NCBI GenBank assembly: GCA_017534595.1
Contig: JAFXVY010000058.1
Span: forward strand, 62,001 to 126,000
Origin: Ruminococcus sp.
GTDB lineage: Bacteria > Bacillota > Clostridia > Oscillospirales > Ruminococcaceae
Direction: 5' to 3'
Length of the DNA: 64,000 bases
The notes under the pieces are model-generated. The model was given only the letters and a program-made list of their open reading frames with translations. It was not told the origin of the DNA and did not search any database. Shown piece by piece: positions 50,824 through 59,505 of this stretch. Each line of letters starts with the position of its first letter. Positions within the stretch are counted from its first letter, which is position 1. The translations under genes and the position numbers were made by a program.

Positions 50824-52272
50824 ATGAAGAAGCTGGCAATATTATTGCTTATGTGCGGTGCCGCAGCTCTGGCATCCTGCGGTAACACCATCGATGACCG
50901 CGTCGAAATGATCGAGATAACCACTACCACTCCCGTGACGGCTACGACAACGGTGACTGCCGGTGCAACTACCACTACCCACAGCACGACCGTTACCGAT
51001 AAGCCCGCCGAGACGACTACTACAATGAGCGTCACCGAGACGACTACCACTACCGAAAAATACGAGGAGCCGCCCAGTACCGATCCCGAGGTCGGTTACG
51101 GCGAAGGCTTTGCTTTCGTAGACGAGGAACCTGTCGTAACGACAGCTCAGACGGTCATTACCACCAAGCAGACCACCAAGGCTACGGTCAAGACTACCAA
51201 GGTGACAGTTACCGAGCCCCCGGTAGTTACGATCAATGCAACTGTCAAGATAGACCAGTATTTCAAGGGGCTGCGTGATAAAGAGGCAGAGGCCGAGCAG
51301 AAGCGTCTCGCCGAAGAGCAGGCCGAAAAAGAACGTCTTGAAAAGGAAAAGCAGGAGCAGGAGGCTCAGCAGCAGGCCGAGGGTGATCCCGCCGAGGACG
51401 ATGAGGAAGATCCCGGTGAAGGCGAAAACGAGCCGGAACCGGAGCCTGAACCTGAACCCGAGCCGGAACCTGAACCCGAACCCGAAAAAGAGTATCCGGT
51501 GAGCTACACTGCTATGAATTATGAGGACTTCAAGGGATACCTTTCATATTACTTCGAGCAGAGCGTTGTTGACAAGTACCTGAAAGCCTATCCGGAAAGC
51601 TTCTTTGAGACGAAAGTACTTATACTGAGGCTCGAGGCTCAGGCAGGCGGCAAGACCTGTGAGCTTGAATTCCTCGGTCTTAAGAGTGAAAACACAAAGG
51701 GCTCGCTGACTGTTGAAATGAGAAGGAACGGGCTCAAGGATACGAGCGGCGGCAAGTCGATGCTGCTGATACAGCTGTCTATGAGCAGCTCCACCTTCAA
51801 CCGTTACCGCAACAGCCCTATCAACTGGAACTTCACATTCAGACCTTATTACGAATATCCTCTTGCGGCCGATAAGCTCGATCAGTATGGCTGGACTCTC
51901 CAGAATGCGTTCGATGCCGCAGCTGCTATCCCCTATTACGGCCATACAGACGATATGCCGCAGGACGATCAGCATTCTACCGAATGGTATGCGGAGTACG
52001 GCTTCAAGAACGGCAAGGGCAACTGCTACGTTATGGCGGCGATGTTCTGCGAGATGGCAAGGACGCTCGGCTACGAGTGCCACCAGATCTCCGGTAAGGT
52101 CCCGCTTGCAAGAGGCGGCTACGGCCCTCATTCCTGGTGTGAGCTGGTATTCAACGGCAAGACCTTTGTCTGCGACCCCGACTTCACCAATGAGACCAAG
52201 CGAAACGGTTACCTGATAAACTACGGGCAGTCAGGCACCTGGAGATACGAAAAGATCTCACAAATAAGCTGA
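50824..52272 (+). CDS. Transglutaminase-like lipoprotein with Thr-rich and Pro-Glu linkers
   Basis: 482 aa from ATG 50824, preceded by AAAAGGTG. The lipid Cys is C19 (ALASC). Then a Thr-rich stretch (32-140), a charged Lys/Glu/Gln helix (150-186), an acidic stretch and a regular Glu-Pro run (203-221) that should act as a rigid spacer. The C-terminal core has the transglutaminase triad Cys401 (GNCYVMA), His436 (HSW) and Asp451 (CDPDF). The domain could cross-link or cleave isopeptides of surface proteins, or act as a peptidase. It lies 19 bp before a second Thr-rich lipoprotein and so may be co-transcribed with it. Confidence 0.9.
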   Translation: MKKLAILLLMCGAAALASCGNTIDDRVEMIEITTTTPVTATTTVTAGATTTTHSTTVTDKPAETTTTMSVTETTTTTEKYEEPPSTDPEVGYGEGFAFVDEEPVVTTAQTVITTKQTTKATVKTTKVTVTEPPVVTINATVKIDQYFKGLRDKEAEAEQKRLAEEQAEKERLEKEKQEQEAQQQAEGDPAEDDEEDPGEGENEPEPEPEPEPEPEPEPEPEKEYPVSYTAMNYEDFKGYLSYYFEQSVVDKYLKAYPESFFETKVLILRLEAQAGGKTCELEFLGLKSENTKGSLTVEMRRNGLKDTSGGKSMLLIQLSMSSSTFNRYRNSPINWNFTFRPYYEYPLAADKLDQYGWTLQNAFDAAAAIPYYGHTDDMPQDDQHSTEWYAEYGFKNGKGNCYVMAAMFCEMARTLGYECHQISGKVPLARGGYGPHSWCELVFNGKTFVCDPDFTNETKRNGYLINYGQSGTWRYEKISQIS

Positions 52273-52291
52273 TAAAGATAAGGAGACTATC

Positions 52292-52690
52292 ATGAAAAAG
52301 AAACTTATATCCATAGCTGCGATCGCAGCGCTCATGCTCGCCGGCTGCGGCGACGATATTTCGAGCTCAACAGCGGACACCACCACGACCACTGCCGCTT
52401 CATCCGCTGCCGAGACAGTTACCGAGACGGAGGCTGCTCCCGCTGAGACCGAAGCTCCCGCTGAGATCACTACAACTACAGAGGCTGTGACCGAGGCTCC
52501 CGAGACAGAGGCGCCTCCCGAGACTACGACTACTCAGTCAGAGACCACAACAACGACTACTACCACTTCGCAGACCACAACTACAACTACCACCACGACT
52601 ACCACTACCACGACTACCACTACGACCACCGAGGAGACCAAGGATCCCAACGGCGGGTGCATTGATTCAGAGGATTGGTTATTCAATTGA
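52292..52690 (+). CDS. Poly-Thr stalk lipoprotein
   Basis: 132 aa. Lipobox LAGC at 16-19. Residues 28-113 are almost entirely Thr/Ala/Glu/Pro and end in an unbroken run of 19 Thr (95-113). Only about 19 residues follow (EETKDPNGGCIDSEDWLFN), the only folded tip. The Thr codons vary (ACC, ACT, ACA, ACG), so the run is kept by selection on protein, not as a DNA satellite alone. Such stalks are commonly O-glycosylated or act as cell-wall spacers. The stop overlaps the start of the downstream acyltransferase (TTGA), so the two proteins are made together. The AAGGAGA site precedes the start. Confidence 0.85.
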   Translation: MKKKLISIAAIAALMLAGCGDDISSSTADTTTTTAASSAAETVTETEAAPAETEAPAEITTTTEAVTEAPETEAPPETTTTQSETTTTTTTTSQTTTTTTTTTTTTTTTTTTTEETKDPNGGCIDSEDWLFN

Positions 52691-53712
52691 ACGGACGTAT
52701 CATTTATTTCAGCCGCTTAAAGGCGCTTGCCTGTATCGCAGTGGTGATACTGCATACATTCTACGCTGCTATGGCCTACGCCAAGACAGAGGGCAGTATG
52801 GCTGCCATGAGCTCGGTCAGGAACGCCATGATGTGGGCTGTGCCCTGCTTTGTAATGGTGACGGGTGCCCTGCTGCTCGACAAGTCGAGAAAGCTGACAT
52901 ACAAAAAACTGTTCGGCAGGCTGATCCTGAGAATGGTGATATCGCTCATTGTGTTCTCGGTGCTGTTTTCGGTATTTGACGCTGTGCTCATATCCAAGAA
53001 CTTCGGCGGCGGGACGATCCTCGACGGGCTGAAGAACGCGCTTTTCGGCGGCGGCTGGAAACATATGTGGTATCTCTATCTTATGATAGCGCTTTACCTT
53101 CTTATGCCGGCATACAGGCTCGTTGCGAGATCAGCGGAAAAGAAGGATATCCTTTATCTGCTGGGGGTATATCTTGTATTCCTTGCGATACTGCCGAATA
53201 TCCAGACGCTCACAGGCAAGGACATCGGCTTCTACATCTGCGTTTACAGCGTATATCCGCTTTACCTGTTCCTCGGTTACGCTATGCATAACGGTATGAT
53301 AAAGCTCAACGCCGCAGTTTCCGCACTGATGTTTGTTATCGGTATGGGTGCTGTTATCGGGCTGACCGTTTACAGCACAGGCCGCGAGACCAAGGTGGGT
53401 TCCCTGCTCGGCAACTATTCGTTCATCCCGACTGTGATAATGTCGGCGGGTGCCTTCGGGCTATTGCAGACCGGCAGCGAAAGAGAGCATAAGTTTATAG
53501 ACAGGATATGCACCGAGCTGGAGCAGTGCTCCTTCGGGATATACCTCATACATATGGCGGTGCTCAAGCTGGTGTTCGCGGTATGGAAGCTTGACCCTTT
53601 CGCACACGGCGGTTTTATCACTGTGCTCGGTATCTCGATAGCTGCGCTTGCGGTTTCCTATGTGATAACAAAGCTTCTGAGATACATCCCTTATGTTAAC
53701 AAGATAATATGA
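52687..53712 (+). CDS. Acyltransferase 3 family membrane protein
   Basis: 341 aa from TTG 52687, which overlaps the stop of the lipoprotein (TTGA); an alternative TTG at 52675 sits immediately after the AGAGGA. The pattern FSRLKALACIAVVILHTFY at the N-terminus, with its conserved His, and about ten helices are those of Acyl_transf_3 enzymes, which acetylate sugars or surface polymers. The C-terminal helix near FGIYLIHMAVLKLVF is typical. Because of the coupling, the Thr-rich lipoprotein or its glycans are possible acceptors. Confidence 0.87.
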   Translation: MNGRIIYFSRLKALACIAVVILHTFYAAMAYAKTEGSMAAMSSVRNAMMWAVPCFVMVTGALLLDKSRKLTYKKLFGRLILRMVISLIVFSVLFSVFDAVLISKNFGGGTILDGLKNALFGGGWKHMWYLYLMIALYLLMPAYRLVARSAEKKDILYLLGVYLVFLAILPNIQTLTGKDIGFYICVYSVYPLYLFLGYAMHNGMIKLNAAVSALMFVIGMGAVIGLTVYSTGRETKVGSLLGNYSFIPTVIMSAGAFGLLQTGSEREHKFIDRICTELEQCSFGIYLIHMAVLKLVFAVWKLDPFAHGGFITVLGISIAALAVSYVITKLLRYIPYVNKII

Positions 53713-53715
53713 AAT

Positions 53716-53757
53716 AAGGCTGCATCGAAGCTTTTCCGGTGCAGCCTTTGTTATTCT
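53716..53757. terminator. Bidirectional terminator (acyltransferase / feo operon)
   Basis: Arms AAGGCTGCA and TGCAGCCTT sit between convergent genes; T runs flank both sides. Confidence 0.8.
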
Positions 53758-53761
53758 TTTC

Positions 53762-53998
53762 TCAGTCCCACTTGACCGATAGGTTATCCTTTGTTATGCC
53801 GTATTCGGGACATTTTGAATCGGTACACTTGTACATACCTGTCATCATATTGTTCTTTCGCGTGATCCCGAGGCATCTCAGTTCCTTGCCGCAGTCAAGG
53901 CAATAGCATTTCTGCTCGTACTGTCTGACCCTGTTTACCCTGACACCGTTAAGAAGCTCGTCGGGATATTTATAGCTTGTATTTTCCGTAGAGATCAC
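53762..53998 (-). CDS. Small zinc-ribbon-like protein at the end of the feo operon
   Basis: 78 aa with six cysteines: C31, C33, C36, C42, C58 and C63. The spacing CYCLDC...C plus CTDSKC suggests one zinc ribbon with extra Cys. The GTG start overlaps the stop codon of the Feo-associated small protein (GTGA), so it is coupled to the iron operon. I do not recognise the family. A redox or metal-sensing role in Fe2+ uptake is a guess based only on context. Confidence 0.65.
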   Translation of the reverse strand: MISTENTSYKYPDELLNGVRVNRVRQYEQKCYCLDCGKELRCLGITRKNNMMTGMYKCTDSKCPEYGITKDNLSVKWD

Positions 53999-54162
53999 TC
54001 CTTTCGGGAAGATGTATCTTTAACAGGCTTGCTGCACCGTTCACAGCAGGCCGAACATTCTCCGCAGCAGCCTCCGCGCTTTCTTCTGCGGACAGCCGAG
54101 ATCACTGCAGCCGAAAGCACAGCTGCTATAACAAAGATCAGAATTATATCAAGAGCATTCAT
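53995..54162 (-). CDS. FeoB-associated Cys-rich membrane protein
   Basis: 55 aa, too short for the usual ORF cutoffs. One transmembrane helix at about 5-23 (DIILIFVIAAVLSAAVISAV), then Arg/Lys (RRRKRGG), then a Cys cluster (CCGECSACCERC). This is the signature of the small FeoB-associated Cys-rich membrane proteins found with FeoB in Firmicutes. The ATG at 54162 directly follows the feoB stop, and its stop overlaps the start of the zinc-ribbon gene. Confidence 0.85.
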   Translation of the reverse strand: MNALDIILIFVIAAVLSAAVISAVRRRKRGGCCGECSACCERCSKPVKDTSSRKE

Positions 54163-56511
54163 TCAAACCACTCCAAGCAAAATCGCAACGGCACGTATAC
54201 ACAGCGCAGCGAGCCAGGCAACGGCACACTGCGAAAGCACCACGGCTCCCGCCCATTTTCTTCCGAGCTCACGCTTTATTGCCGCCACAGCCGCTACACA
54301 GGGCGTATAGAGCAGTGAGAACACAAGTACAGACAATGCGGTAAGTGTTGTGAGAGCTCCGGCGACATTGTTGTCGTAGAGTATGCCGAGAGAAGAAACA
54401 ACGCTTTCCTTTGCAAGAAATCCGGTGAACAGTGCAACGAGTATGCGCCAGTCTCCGAGGCCAATAGGCTTCATGATCGGCTCAAAGGCCCGGGCGATCA
54501 CGGCAAGTATGCTGTCCTGCGGGTCTTCGACAAGCCCGAGACAGGCATCGAAGCTCTTAAGGAACCAGATAACTACCGTGGCGATAAGAATTACAGAAAA
54601 TGCACGCTGTAAGAAGTCCTTGGCTTTCTCCCAAAGCAGCTGGAAGACGTTTCTCGGTGCCGGAAGGCGGTAATTCGGCAGCTCCATTACAAACGGTACG
54701 GCCTCGCCCTTGAACACGGTGTTCTTATATAACAGCGCCGCGATTATGCCCACTATGATCCCGAGCACATACAGCCCGATCATTACGAGCGCTCCACTCT
54801 TCGGGAAAAAGGCGTTTACAAAGAAAGCGTAGATAGGCACCTTTGCCGAACAACTCATAAAGGGTGTCAGCAGGATAGTCATTTTTCTGTCCCGCTCGCT
54901 GGGGAGGGTGCGGGTAGCCATAACGGCAGGCACCGAGCAGCCGAATCCTATAAGCATCGGGACTATGCTTCTTCCCGAGAGGCCGAGCTTTCGCAGCAGC
55001 TTATCCATAAAGAACGCGACTCGTGCGATATAGCCGCTGTCCTCAAGCAGGGACAGGAAGAAGAAAAGCGTAACTATAACAGGCAGAAAGCTCAGCACGC
55101 TCCCGACGCCGGCGAATATACCTTCAACGATAAGTCCGTGGAGCACTTCATTGACTCCGCCGGAGGTGAGAGCTTCATCGACGACTTTGGTAAGCTTGTC
55201 GATACCCAGTTCAAAAAGATCCTGAAGCAGAGCGCCGATAACATTGAAGGTCAGGAAGAAGACAAGCCCCATGATCCCTATGAATGCCGGGATAGCGGTG
55301 AACCTTCCCGTGAGGAAGCGGTCTATCTGACGGCTCCTTATATGCTCCTTGCTCTCGGCAGGCTTCCTCACCGAGCGGCTGCACAGCTCTGCTATAAAAG
55401 TAAAACGCATATCAGCGATGGCTGCGCTGCGGTCAAGACCGCGCTCCTTTTCCATCTGAGAAACGATATGCTCGACAGTTTCAAGCTCGTTGGTGTCAAG
55501 CCCGAGAGCTTTAAGTATCAGCGGGTCGCCCTCAGCGACCTTGCTTGCCGCAAATCTCAGCGGCAGGCCGTTGGCTTCGGCGTGATCTTCGATCAGATGC
55601 CTGATGCCGTGCAAGCATCTGTGAACGGCGCCGCCGTTGGCATTCTTACCGCAGAAATCACGCTTCTCGGGGCGTTCCTGATACCAGGCAACATGGACGG
55701 CGTGCTCTATGAGCTCCTCGATACCTGCGTTCTTGGCAGCGGAAATCGGCACGACAGGCACACCGAGCAGCTGTTCCATTTCGTTGACGTCGATTCCGCC
55801 GCCGTTGGCAGTGAGCTCGTCCATCATATTGAGCGCCACGACCATCGGGATATTCAGCTCGAGCAGCTGCATCGTCAGATAGAGATTGCGCTCTATATTG
55901 GTAACATCTATGATGTTGATTATAGCGTGAAGCTTCTCCCCAAGCACGAAATTCCGTGATACTATCTCCTCATTTGTGTAGGGAGACATCGAATATATAC
56001 CGGGAAGGTCGGTTATCACGGTGTCTGGACGGCCGATTATCGAACCGTCTTTCCTGTCAACGGTAACGCCGGGGAAATTGCCGACGTGCTGCTTTGAACC
56101 TGTTAAGCGGTTGAAAAGCGTCGTTTTGCCGCTGTTCTGATTGCCGACAAGAGCAAACTTCATTACTGTGCCCTCGGGCAAGGGAGTTCCGCTGCCCTTG
56201 GGATGGAACTTTCCTCCTTCACCGAAGCCGGGGTGCTCGGTCTTTGAGCGCAGAGGTGTGCTGCCCGGCGTCTCGGTGACCGTTTCAACGGGCGAGACTT
56301 CGATATTGGCAGCGTCCGCGAGCCTGAGAGTAAGCTCATAGCCGCGGAGCCTGAGTTCCATAGGGTCGCCCATGGGAGCAAATTTCACAAGCGTGACCTC
56401 GGTCCCCGGTATGATGCCCATATCGAGGAAATGCTGCCTGAGCGCACCGTCGCCGCCGAGCTTCTCGACTCTGACGGTCTGACCGACGGCTGTTTTATCA
56501 AGTGAATTCAT
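54163..56511 (-). CDS. feoB: FeoA-FeoB fusion, ferrous iron transporter
   Basis: 782 aa from ATG 56511 with GAGGTGG; the frame continues upstream but only through the promoter. Residues 1-72 are a FeoA-type SH3 domain (VRVEKLGGDGALRQHFLDMGIIPGTEVTLVKFAPMGDPMELRLRGYELTLR). A Pro/Gly-rich linker leads to the G-protein domain: G1 GNQNSGKT (123-130), G3 DLPG (168-171), G4 NMMD (228-231). A helical bundle and the Gate-containing membrane domain follow. It imports Fe2+. Fusing FeoA to FeoB is known in Firmicutes. The operon continues with two small Cys-rich genes. Confidence 0.95.
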   Translation of the reverse strand: MNSLDKTAVGQTVRVEKLGGDGALRQHFLDMGIIPGTEVTLVKFAPMGDPMELRLRGYELTLRLADAANIEVSPVETVTETPGSTPLRSKTEHPGFGEGGKFHPKGSGTPLPEGTVMKFALVGNQNSGKTTLFNRLTGSKQHVGNFPGVTVDRKDGSIIGRPDTVITDLPGIYSMSPYTNEEIVSRNFVLGEKLHAIINIIDVTNIERNLYLTMQLLELNIPMVVALNMMDELTANGGGIDVNEMEQLLGVPVVPISAAKNAGIEELIEHAVHVAWYQERPEKRDFCGKNANGGAVHRCLHGIRHLIEDHAEANGLPLRFAASKVAEGDPLILKALGLDTNELETVEHIVSQMEKERGLDRSAAIADMRFTFIAELCSRSVRKPAESKEHIRSRQIDRFLTGRFTAIPAFIGIMGLVFFLTFNVIGALLQDLFELGIDKLTKVVDEALTSGGVNEVLHGLIVEGIFAGVGSVLSFLPVIVTLFFFLSLLEDSGYIARVAFFMDKLLRKLGLSGRSIVPMLIGFGCSVPAVMATRTLPSERDRKMTILLTPFMSCSAKVPIYAFFVNAFFPKSGALVMIGLYVLGIIVGIIAALLYKNTVFKGEAVPFVMELPNYRLPAPRNVFQLLWEKAKDFLQRAFSVILIATVVIWFLKSFDACLGLVEDPQDSILAVIARAFEPIMKPIGLGDWRILVALFTGFLAKESVVSSLGILYDNNVAGALTTLTALSVLVFSLLYTPCVAAVAAIKRELGRKWAGAVVLSQCAVAWLAALCIRAVAILLGVV

Positions 56512-56558
56512 AATCCACCTCGGATGATCTGAATAAGAGGCACCGGCCTCCGAAAATA

Positions 56559-56587
56559 ATTTTACCATACTGACAAACCGTTGTCAA
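56559..56587 (-). promoter_or_regulatory. Promoter of the feo operon
   Basis: On the minus strand, TTGACA (56582-56587), 17 bp ending TGG, TAAAAT (56559-56564). I could not recognise a Fur box. Confidence 0.8.
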
Positions 56588-56616
56588 TAGAGCCCGCCTC
56601 ATATCTCCTGCGGTCA

Positions 56617-56645
56617 TTGACACGAAAAGCATAATATGGTATTAT
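56617..56645 (+). promoter_or_regulatory. Promoter of cdd
   Basis: -35 TTGACA (56617-56622), 17 bp ending TGG, -10 TATTAT (56640-56645). Confidence 0.85.
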
Positions 56646-56674
56646 AATGTCAGTATATGACAGGGGGTATCACA

Positions 56675-57055
56675 ATGACTGAAAAGGAACTGTTCGGGCT
56701 TGCCGTTAAGGCGTCGGAAAAGGCATACTGCAAATATTCCGGGTTCAGTGTGGGTGCTGCGCTGCTCACTTCTGACGGCAAGGTGTTTACCGGCTGCAAT
56801 ATCGAGAACGCATCCTACTCGCTTACAGTATGCGCAGAACGCACGGCCATATTCAAGGCAGTGTCCGAAGGATATGCGGACTTTGCCTGCATAGCGATTG
56901 CCGGGTCTGCAGGCGGTGACTTCTCTGCTCCCTGTTATCCCTGTGGAGCCTGCCTGCAGGTGATGTCAGAGTTCTGCGGCGGGGACTTTAAGATCATACT
57001 CGCCGACGGCGTACATACCCTTGATGAGCTTATGCCGAAACGGTTCAGTCTTTGA
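56675..57055 (+). CDS. cdd: Cytidine deaminase
   Basis: 126 aa from ATG 56675 with AGGGGGT. The zinc site of the tetrameric Cdd type is clear: CxxE in VCAERTAIF and CxxC in CYPCGACLQV. The substrate loop FTGCNIENASYSL is intact. It converts cytidine and deoxycytidine to uridine forms in pyrimidine salvage. A terminator at 57066-57100 separates it from the mannanase gene. Confidence 0.96.
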   Translation: MTEKELFGLAVKASEKAYCKYSGFSVGAALLTSDGKVFTGCNIENASYSLTVCAERTAIFKAVSEGYADFACIAIAGSAGGDFSAPCYPCGACLQVMSEFCGGDFKIILADGVHTLDELMPKRFSL

Positions 57056-57065
57056 TGAACAAGCA

Positions 57066-57100
57066 AGGCTGCTGCACTGCGCAGCAGCCTCTTTTTTTTA
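57066..57100. terminator. Bidirectional terminator (cdd / GH26)
   Basis: AGGCTGCTGC and GCAGCAGCCT arms are followed by CTTTTTTTT. Confidence 0.9.
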
Positions 57101-58732
57101 TGAGATAGCGTCGAAATCCGGGAGCTGATCCCGGGTTATCATTTCCTCGCTCGTGTAGACCTTCTGCATCATCTCAAGCGATGTATAGGCATCGGAGAGA
57201 TGTGTTGTCTTGGCCTTGACGAGATAGTCACCGTTCCAGACGGCGAACCAGAGCCAGTAGGCGTTATCGCGGACTATAAGCTCGGGATCGGGCATGGTGG
57301 CGCACTCGCTCATTGTAACGAGCTTGCTGTTCCCTGCCCAGCCTGAGAGCTCGGCAAACGCCGCCGCGCTGACGCCGTAGTCGTGAGATTCATTGTAGAT
57401 GTCGAGAGCACAGATATCGCAGTATTCATCGCCGGGGTACCAGTCTCCGGACTGAGCGTTCCAGACCCAGATAAGGTTATCGAGCTCAAACAGATTGGTC
57501 ATGCGCTGATACATCAGCTTCCAGAGCCACTTGTAATCCTCTGCTCCGGAGGCTCCCCACCAGAACCAGCCTCCGCTTGCTTCATGCAGAGGTCTCCAGA
57601 GCACGGTGACGTTGTTGTCCTCAAGCTTCTGCAGCAGCGAGGCTATATGATCAATATCGCTGACGAGCGCATAACATTCCTCGCTGACCTTTCCGGTGTC
57701 GGCGAGTGTTTTTATTTCATCGAGAGGGAGCGTTGCTATATCCTGGTCGGTAATAGCCGAGGACAGCTTGAAATCGCCCTTTTCGGTATAGAACTCGACC
57801 TTCCCGCTCGGAGCGAACCAGTGCCAGTCAAAGACCACAAGTCCGCCGTCTTTGCTCCACTGTATAGCAAGGTCCGTATCCTTTCCGTCGGAATTACCTT
57901 TATTGTAGTTGGGCGAATCGAATATGAAATCAAACGTCCTGACGGCGGGATACTTCCCGAACTGCTTGAAGATAGCATCTGTTTCGGTATTCTTGCCGTG
58001 ATTTGTACACTGACCGGTCAGGGTACGCTTGCCGTAGACAGCAAGAAGATACTGATAGATGTTCTGAGTTTTCAGGTTCGCATACTTGTTGCTGAGAGTC
58101 GGAGTCACGGAGGAATATATGCTGTCGGAAATAGATTCTCCGTTCTTGACAGAGATCTTGTCAATGGAGAAATAGCTCCAGCCCGAACCGAGAGTTATGG
58201 TATTGGTGCCTTTATTCAGGAAGATACCGTCAGCGGTGGAGGTCTGCCAATCGCCGGATTCGGATATGATATCCATTACCTTCTCGCCGTTGAACAGCAG
58301 CGGGTTCTCCTTATGACCCGAAGCCTTGTGAACAACGGAAATACTGTAATACTGCGATGCCGGGATATCGACCGTGAGGCTGAACGCCGTATTGTCGGAG
58401 ATATCGGTATAGTTCTCTCCCGAGGCATCATCATCCGGCCTTATTAAGGCGCCTTTTTTCTCTTCTGCCGTCTCGGCTTCGATATCTACGGAAAACTCTG
58501 CCTTCTCGACGCCTTCCGGGAGCATTTTGTCAAATGTATAGCTTGAGGCGTAGGTTATCTCGGATGCATCAACAAGCCTTCTCTCCGCGGGAACAGCTGC
58601 TTCCGATGCTGTGCTGTCTGTCGATGAGGTCTGCTGGCTGTCGGATGACTGAACCTGCGAGGACGAAGTGTCTGCACAGGATGTAAGTATTATCAATGCC
58701 GCTGAAAGAACGGCGGTGATCTTCTTGGTCAT
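57098..58732 (-). CDS. GH26 beta-mannanase lipoprotein with N-terminal CBM35-like module
   Basis: 544 aa. Lipobox LTSC at 16-19 and a Ser/Thr-rich linker to about 50. Residues 50-200 form a beta-sandwich like the CBM35 that often precedes GH26 (FDKMLPEG...NYTDISDNTAFSLTVDIPASQYYSISVVHKASGH). The GH26 catalytic domain follows, with acid/base Glu384 (WRPLHEASG) and nucleophile Glu476 (TMSECATM). It should cleave beta-1,4-mannan at the cell surface and implies growth on plant mannans. It has its own promoter at 58763-58791 and an AAGGAGG site. Confidence 0.92.
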   Translation of the reverse strand: MTKKITAVLSAALIILTSCADTSSSQVQSSDSQQTSSTDSTASEAAVPAERRLVDASEITYASSYTFDKMLPEGVEKAEFSVDIEAETAEEKKGALIRPDDDASGENYTDISDNTAFSLTVDIPASQYYSISVVHKASGHKENPLLFNGEKVMDIISESGDWQTSTADGIFLNKGTNTITLGSGWSYFSIDKISVKNGESISDSIYSSVTPTLSNKYANLKTQNIYQYLLAVYGKRTLTGQCTNHGKNTETDAIFKQFGKYPAVRTFDFIFDSPNYNKGNSDGKDTDLAIQWSKDGGLVVFDWHWFAPSGKVEFYTEKGDFKLSSAITDQDIATLPLDEIKTLADTGKVSEECYALVSDIDHIASLLQKLEDNNVTVLWRPLHEASGGWFWWGASGAEDYKWLWKLMYQRMTNLFELDNLIWVWNAQSGDWYPGDEYCDICALDIYNESHDYGVSAAAFAELSGWAGNSKLVTMSECATMPDPELIVRDNAYWLWFAVWNGDYLVKAKTTHLSDAYTSLEMMQKVYTSEEMITRDQLPDFDAIS

Positions 58733-58762
58733 GGATACCCTCCTTATAGTAAGTATATAAAT

Positions 58763-58791
58763 ATTATATCATATATCTGCCATCACTTCAA
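58763..58791 (-). promoter_or_regulatory. Promoter of the GH26 gene
   Basis: On the minus strand, TTGAAG (58786-58791), 17-bp spacer, TATAAT (58763-58768). Confidence 0.7.
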
Positions 58792-58840
58792 GTCGATTGT
58801 ATGAACGTTAAAAGGCCGTAAAATAAATTCAAACCCGAAG

Positions 58841-58869
58841 TTGACATCTGAGCCGATGAATGATAAAAT
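58841..58869 (+). promoter_or_regulatory. Promoter of the two-component system
   Basis: -35 TTGACA (58841-58846), 17 bp ending TGA, -10 TAAAAT (58864-58869). Confidence 0.82.
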
Positions 58870-58908
58870 AATAATATAATATACGAACATACTAAAGGAG
58901 ACGCATCT

Positions 58909-59505
58909 ATGCAAAGGATACTCATAACCGAGGATGACTATACGATAAGAGCTGCGGTGGCAGCTATACTCAAGGATAACGGCTTTGAGCCTGTGTACGC
59001 CAAAAGCTGTGAAGAGGCTCTGCGAAGCTTTGAGGGCTGCGATCTCTGCCTGCTCGATCTTATGCTCGGCGACGGCAGTGGACTTGATGTGCTGCGGAGC
59101 ATAAGAGAGAAAAGCAGCGTGCCTGTTATCATTATTTCCTGTATGGATCAGAACTCCGATATCTCACACGGACTTGATCTTGGAGCCGATGACTATATCA
59201 CCAAGCCGTTTTCGGGGCAGGTACTTGTATCACGGATAAATGCTCTGCTGCGCAGGATGTCAGGTTTCTCTGACGATATGCCGGAAGGCCTTACTGCTGC
59301 CGAGCAGCGGCTTTACAGCTACTTCAAGGTCAACAAGGGGCGCATACTGAGCCGTGAACAGCTGCTCGCCTATCTGTGGGACAGCAAGGGTGAATTTGTT
59401 TCCGACAATGCTCTGTCTGTCGCTGTGAACCGTATCAGAGGCAAGCTTGCCGGCAGAGGCAGGATAATCACAGTCAAGGGGGTCGGCTACAAATGGGAAG
59501 ACTGA
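58909..59505 (+). CDS. OmpR/PhoB-type response regulator
   Basis: 198 aa. The receiver domain has acidic residues ITEDDYTIR and the phospho-Asp in CLLDLMLGDGSG; the switch Lys is in DYITKPFSGQ. A winged-helix DNA-binding domain follows (LTAAEQRLYSYFKVNKGRILSREQLLAYLWDS...VAVNRIRGKLAGRGRIITVKGVGYKWED), somewhat shorter than usual. The next gene, the kinase, overlaps by 13 bp. A direct repeat matching its likely binding pattern occurs before the downstream ABC gene. Confidence 0.94.
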   Translation: MQRILITEDDYTIRAAVAAILKDNGFEPVYAKSCEEALRSFEGCDLCLLDLMLGDGSGLDVLRSIREKSSVPVIIISCMDQNSDISHGLDLGADDYITKPFSGQVLVSRINALLRRMSGFSDDMPEGLTAAEQRLYSYFKVNKGRILSREQLLAYLWDSKGEFVSDNALSVAVNRIRGKLAGRGRIITVKGVGYKWED

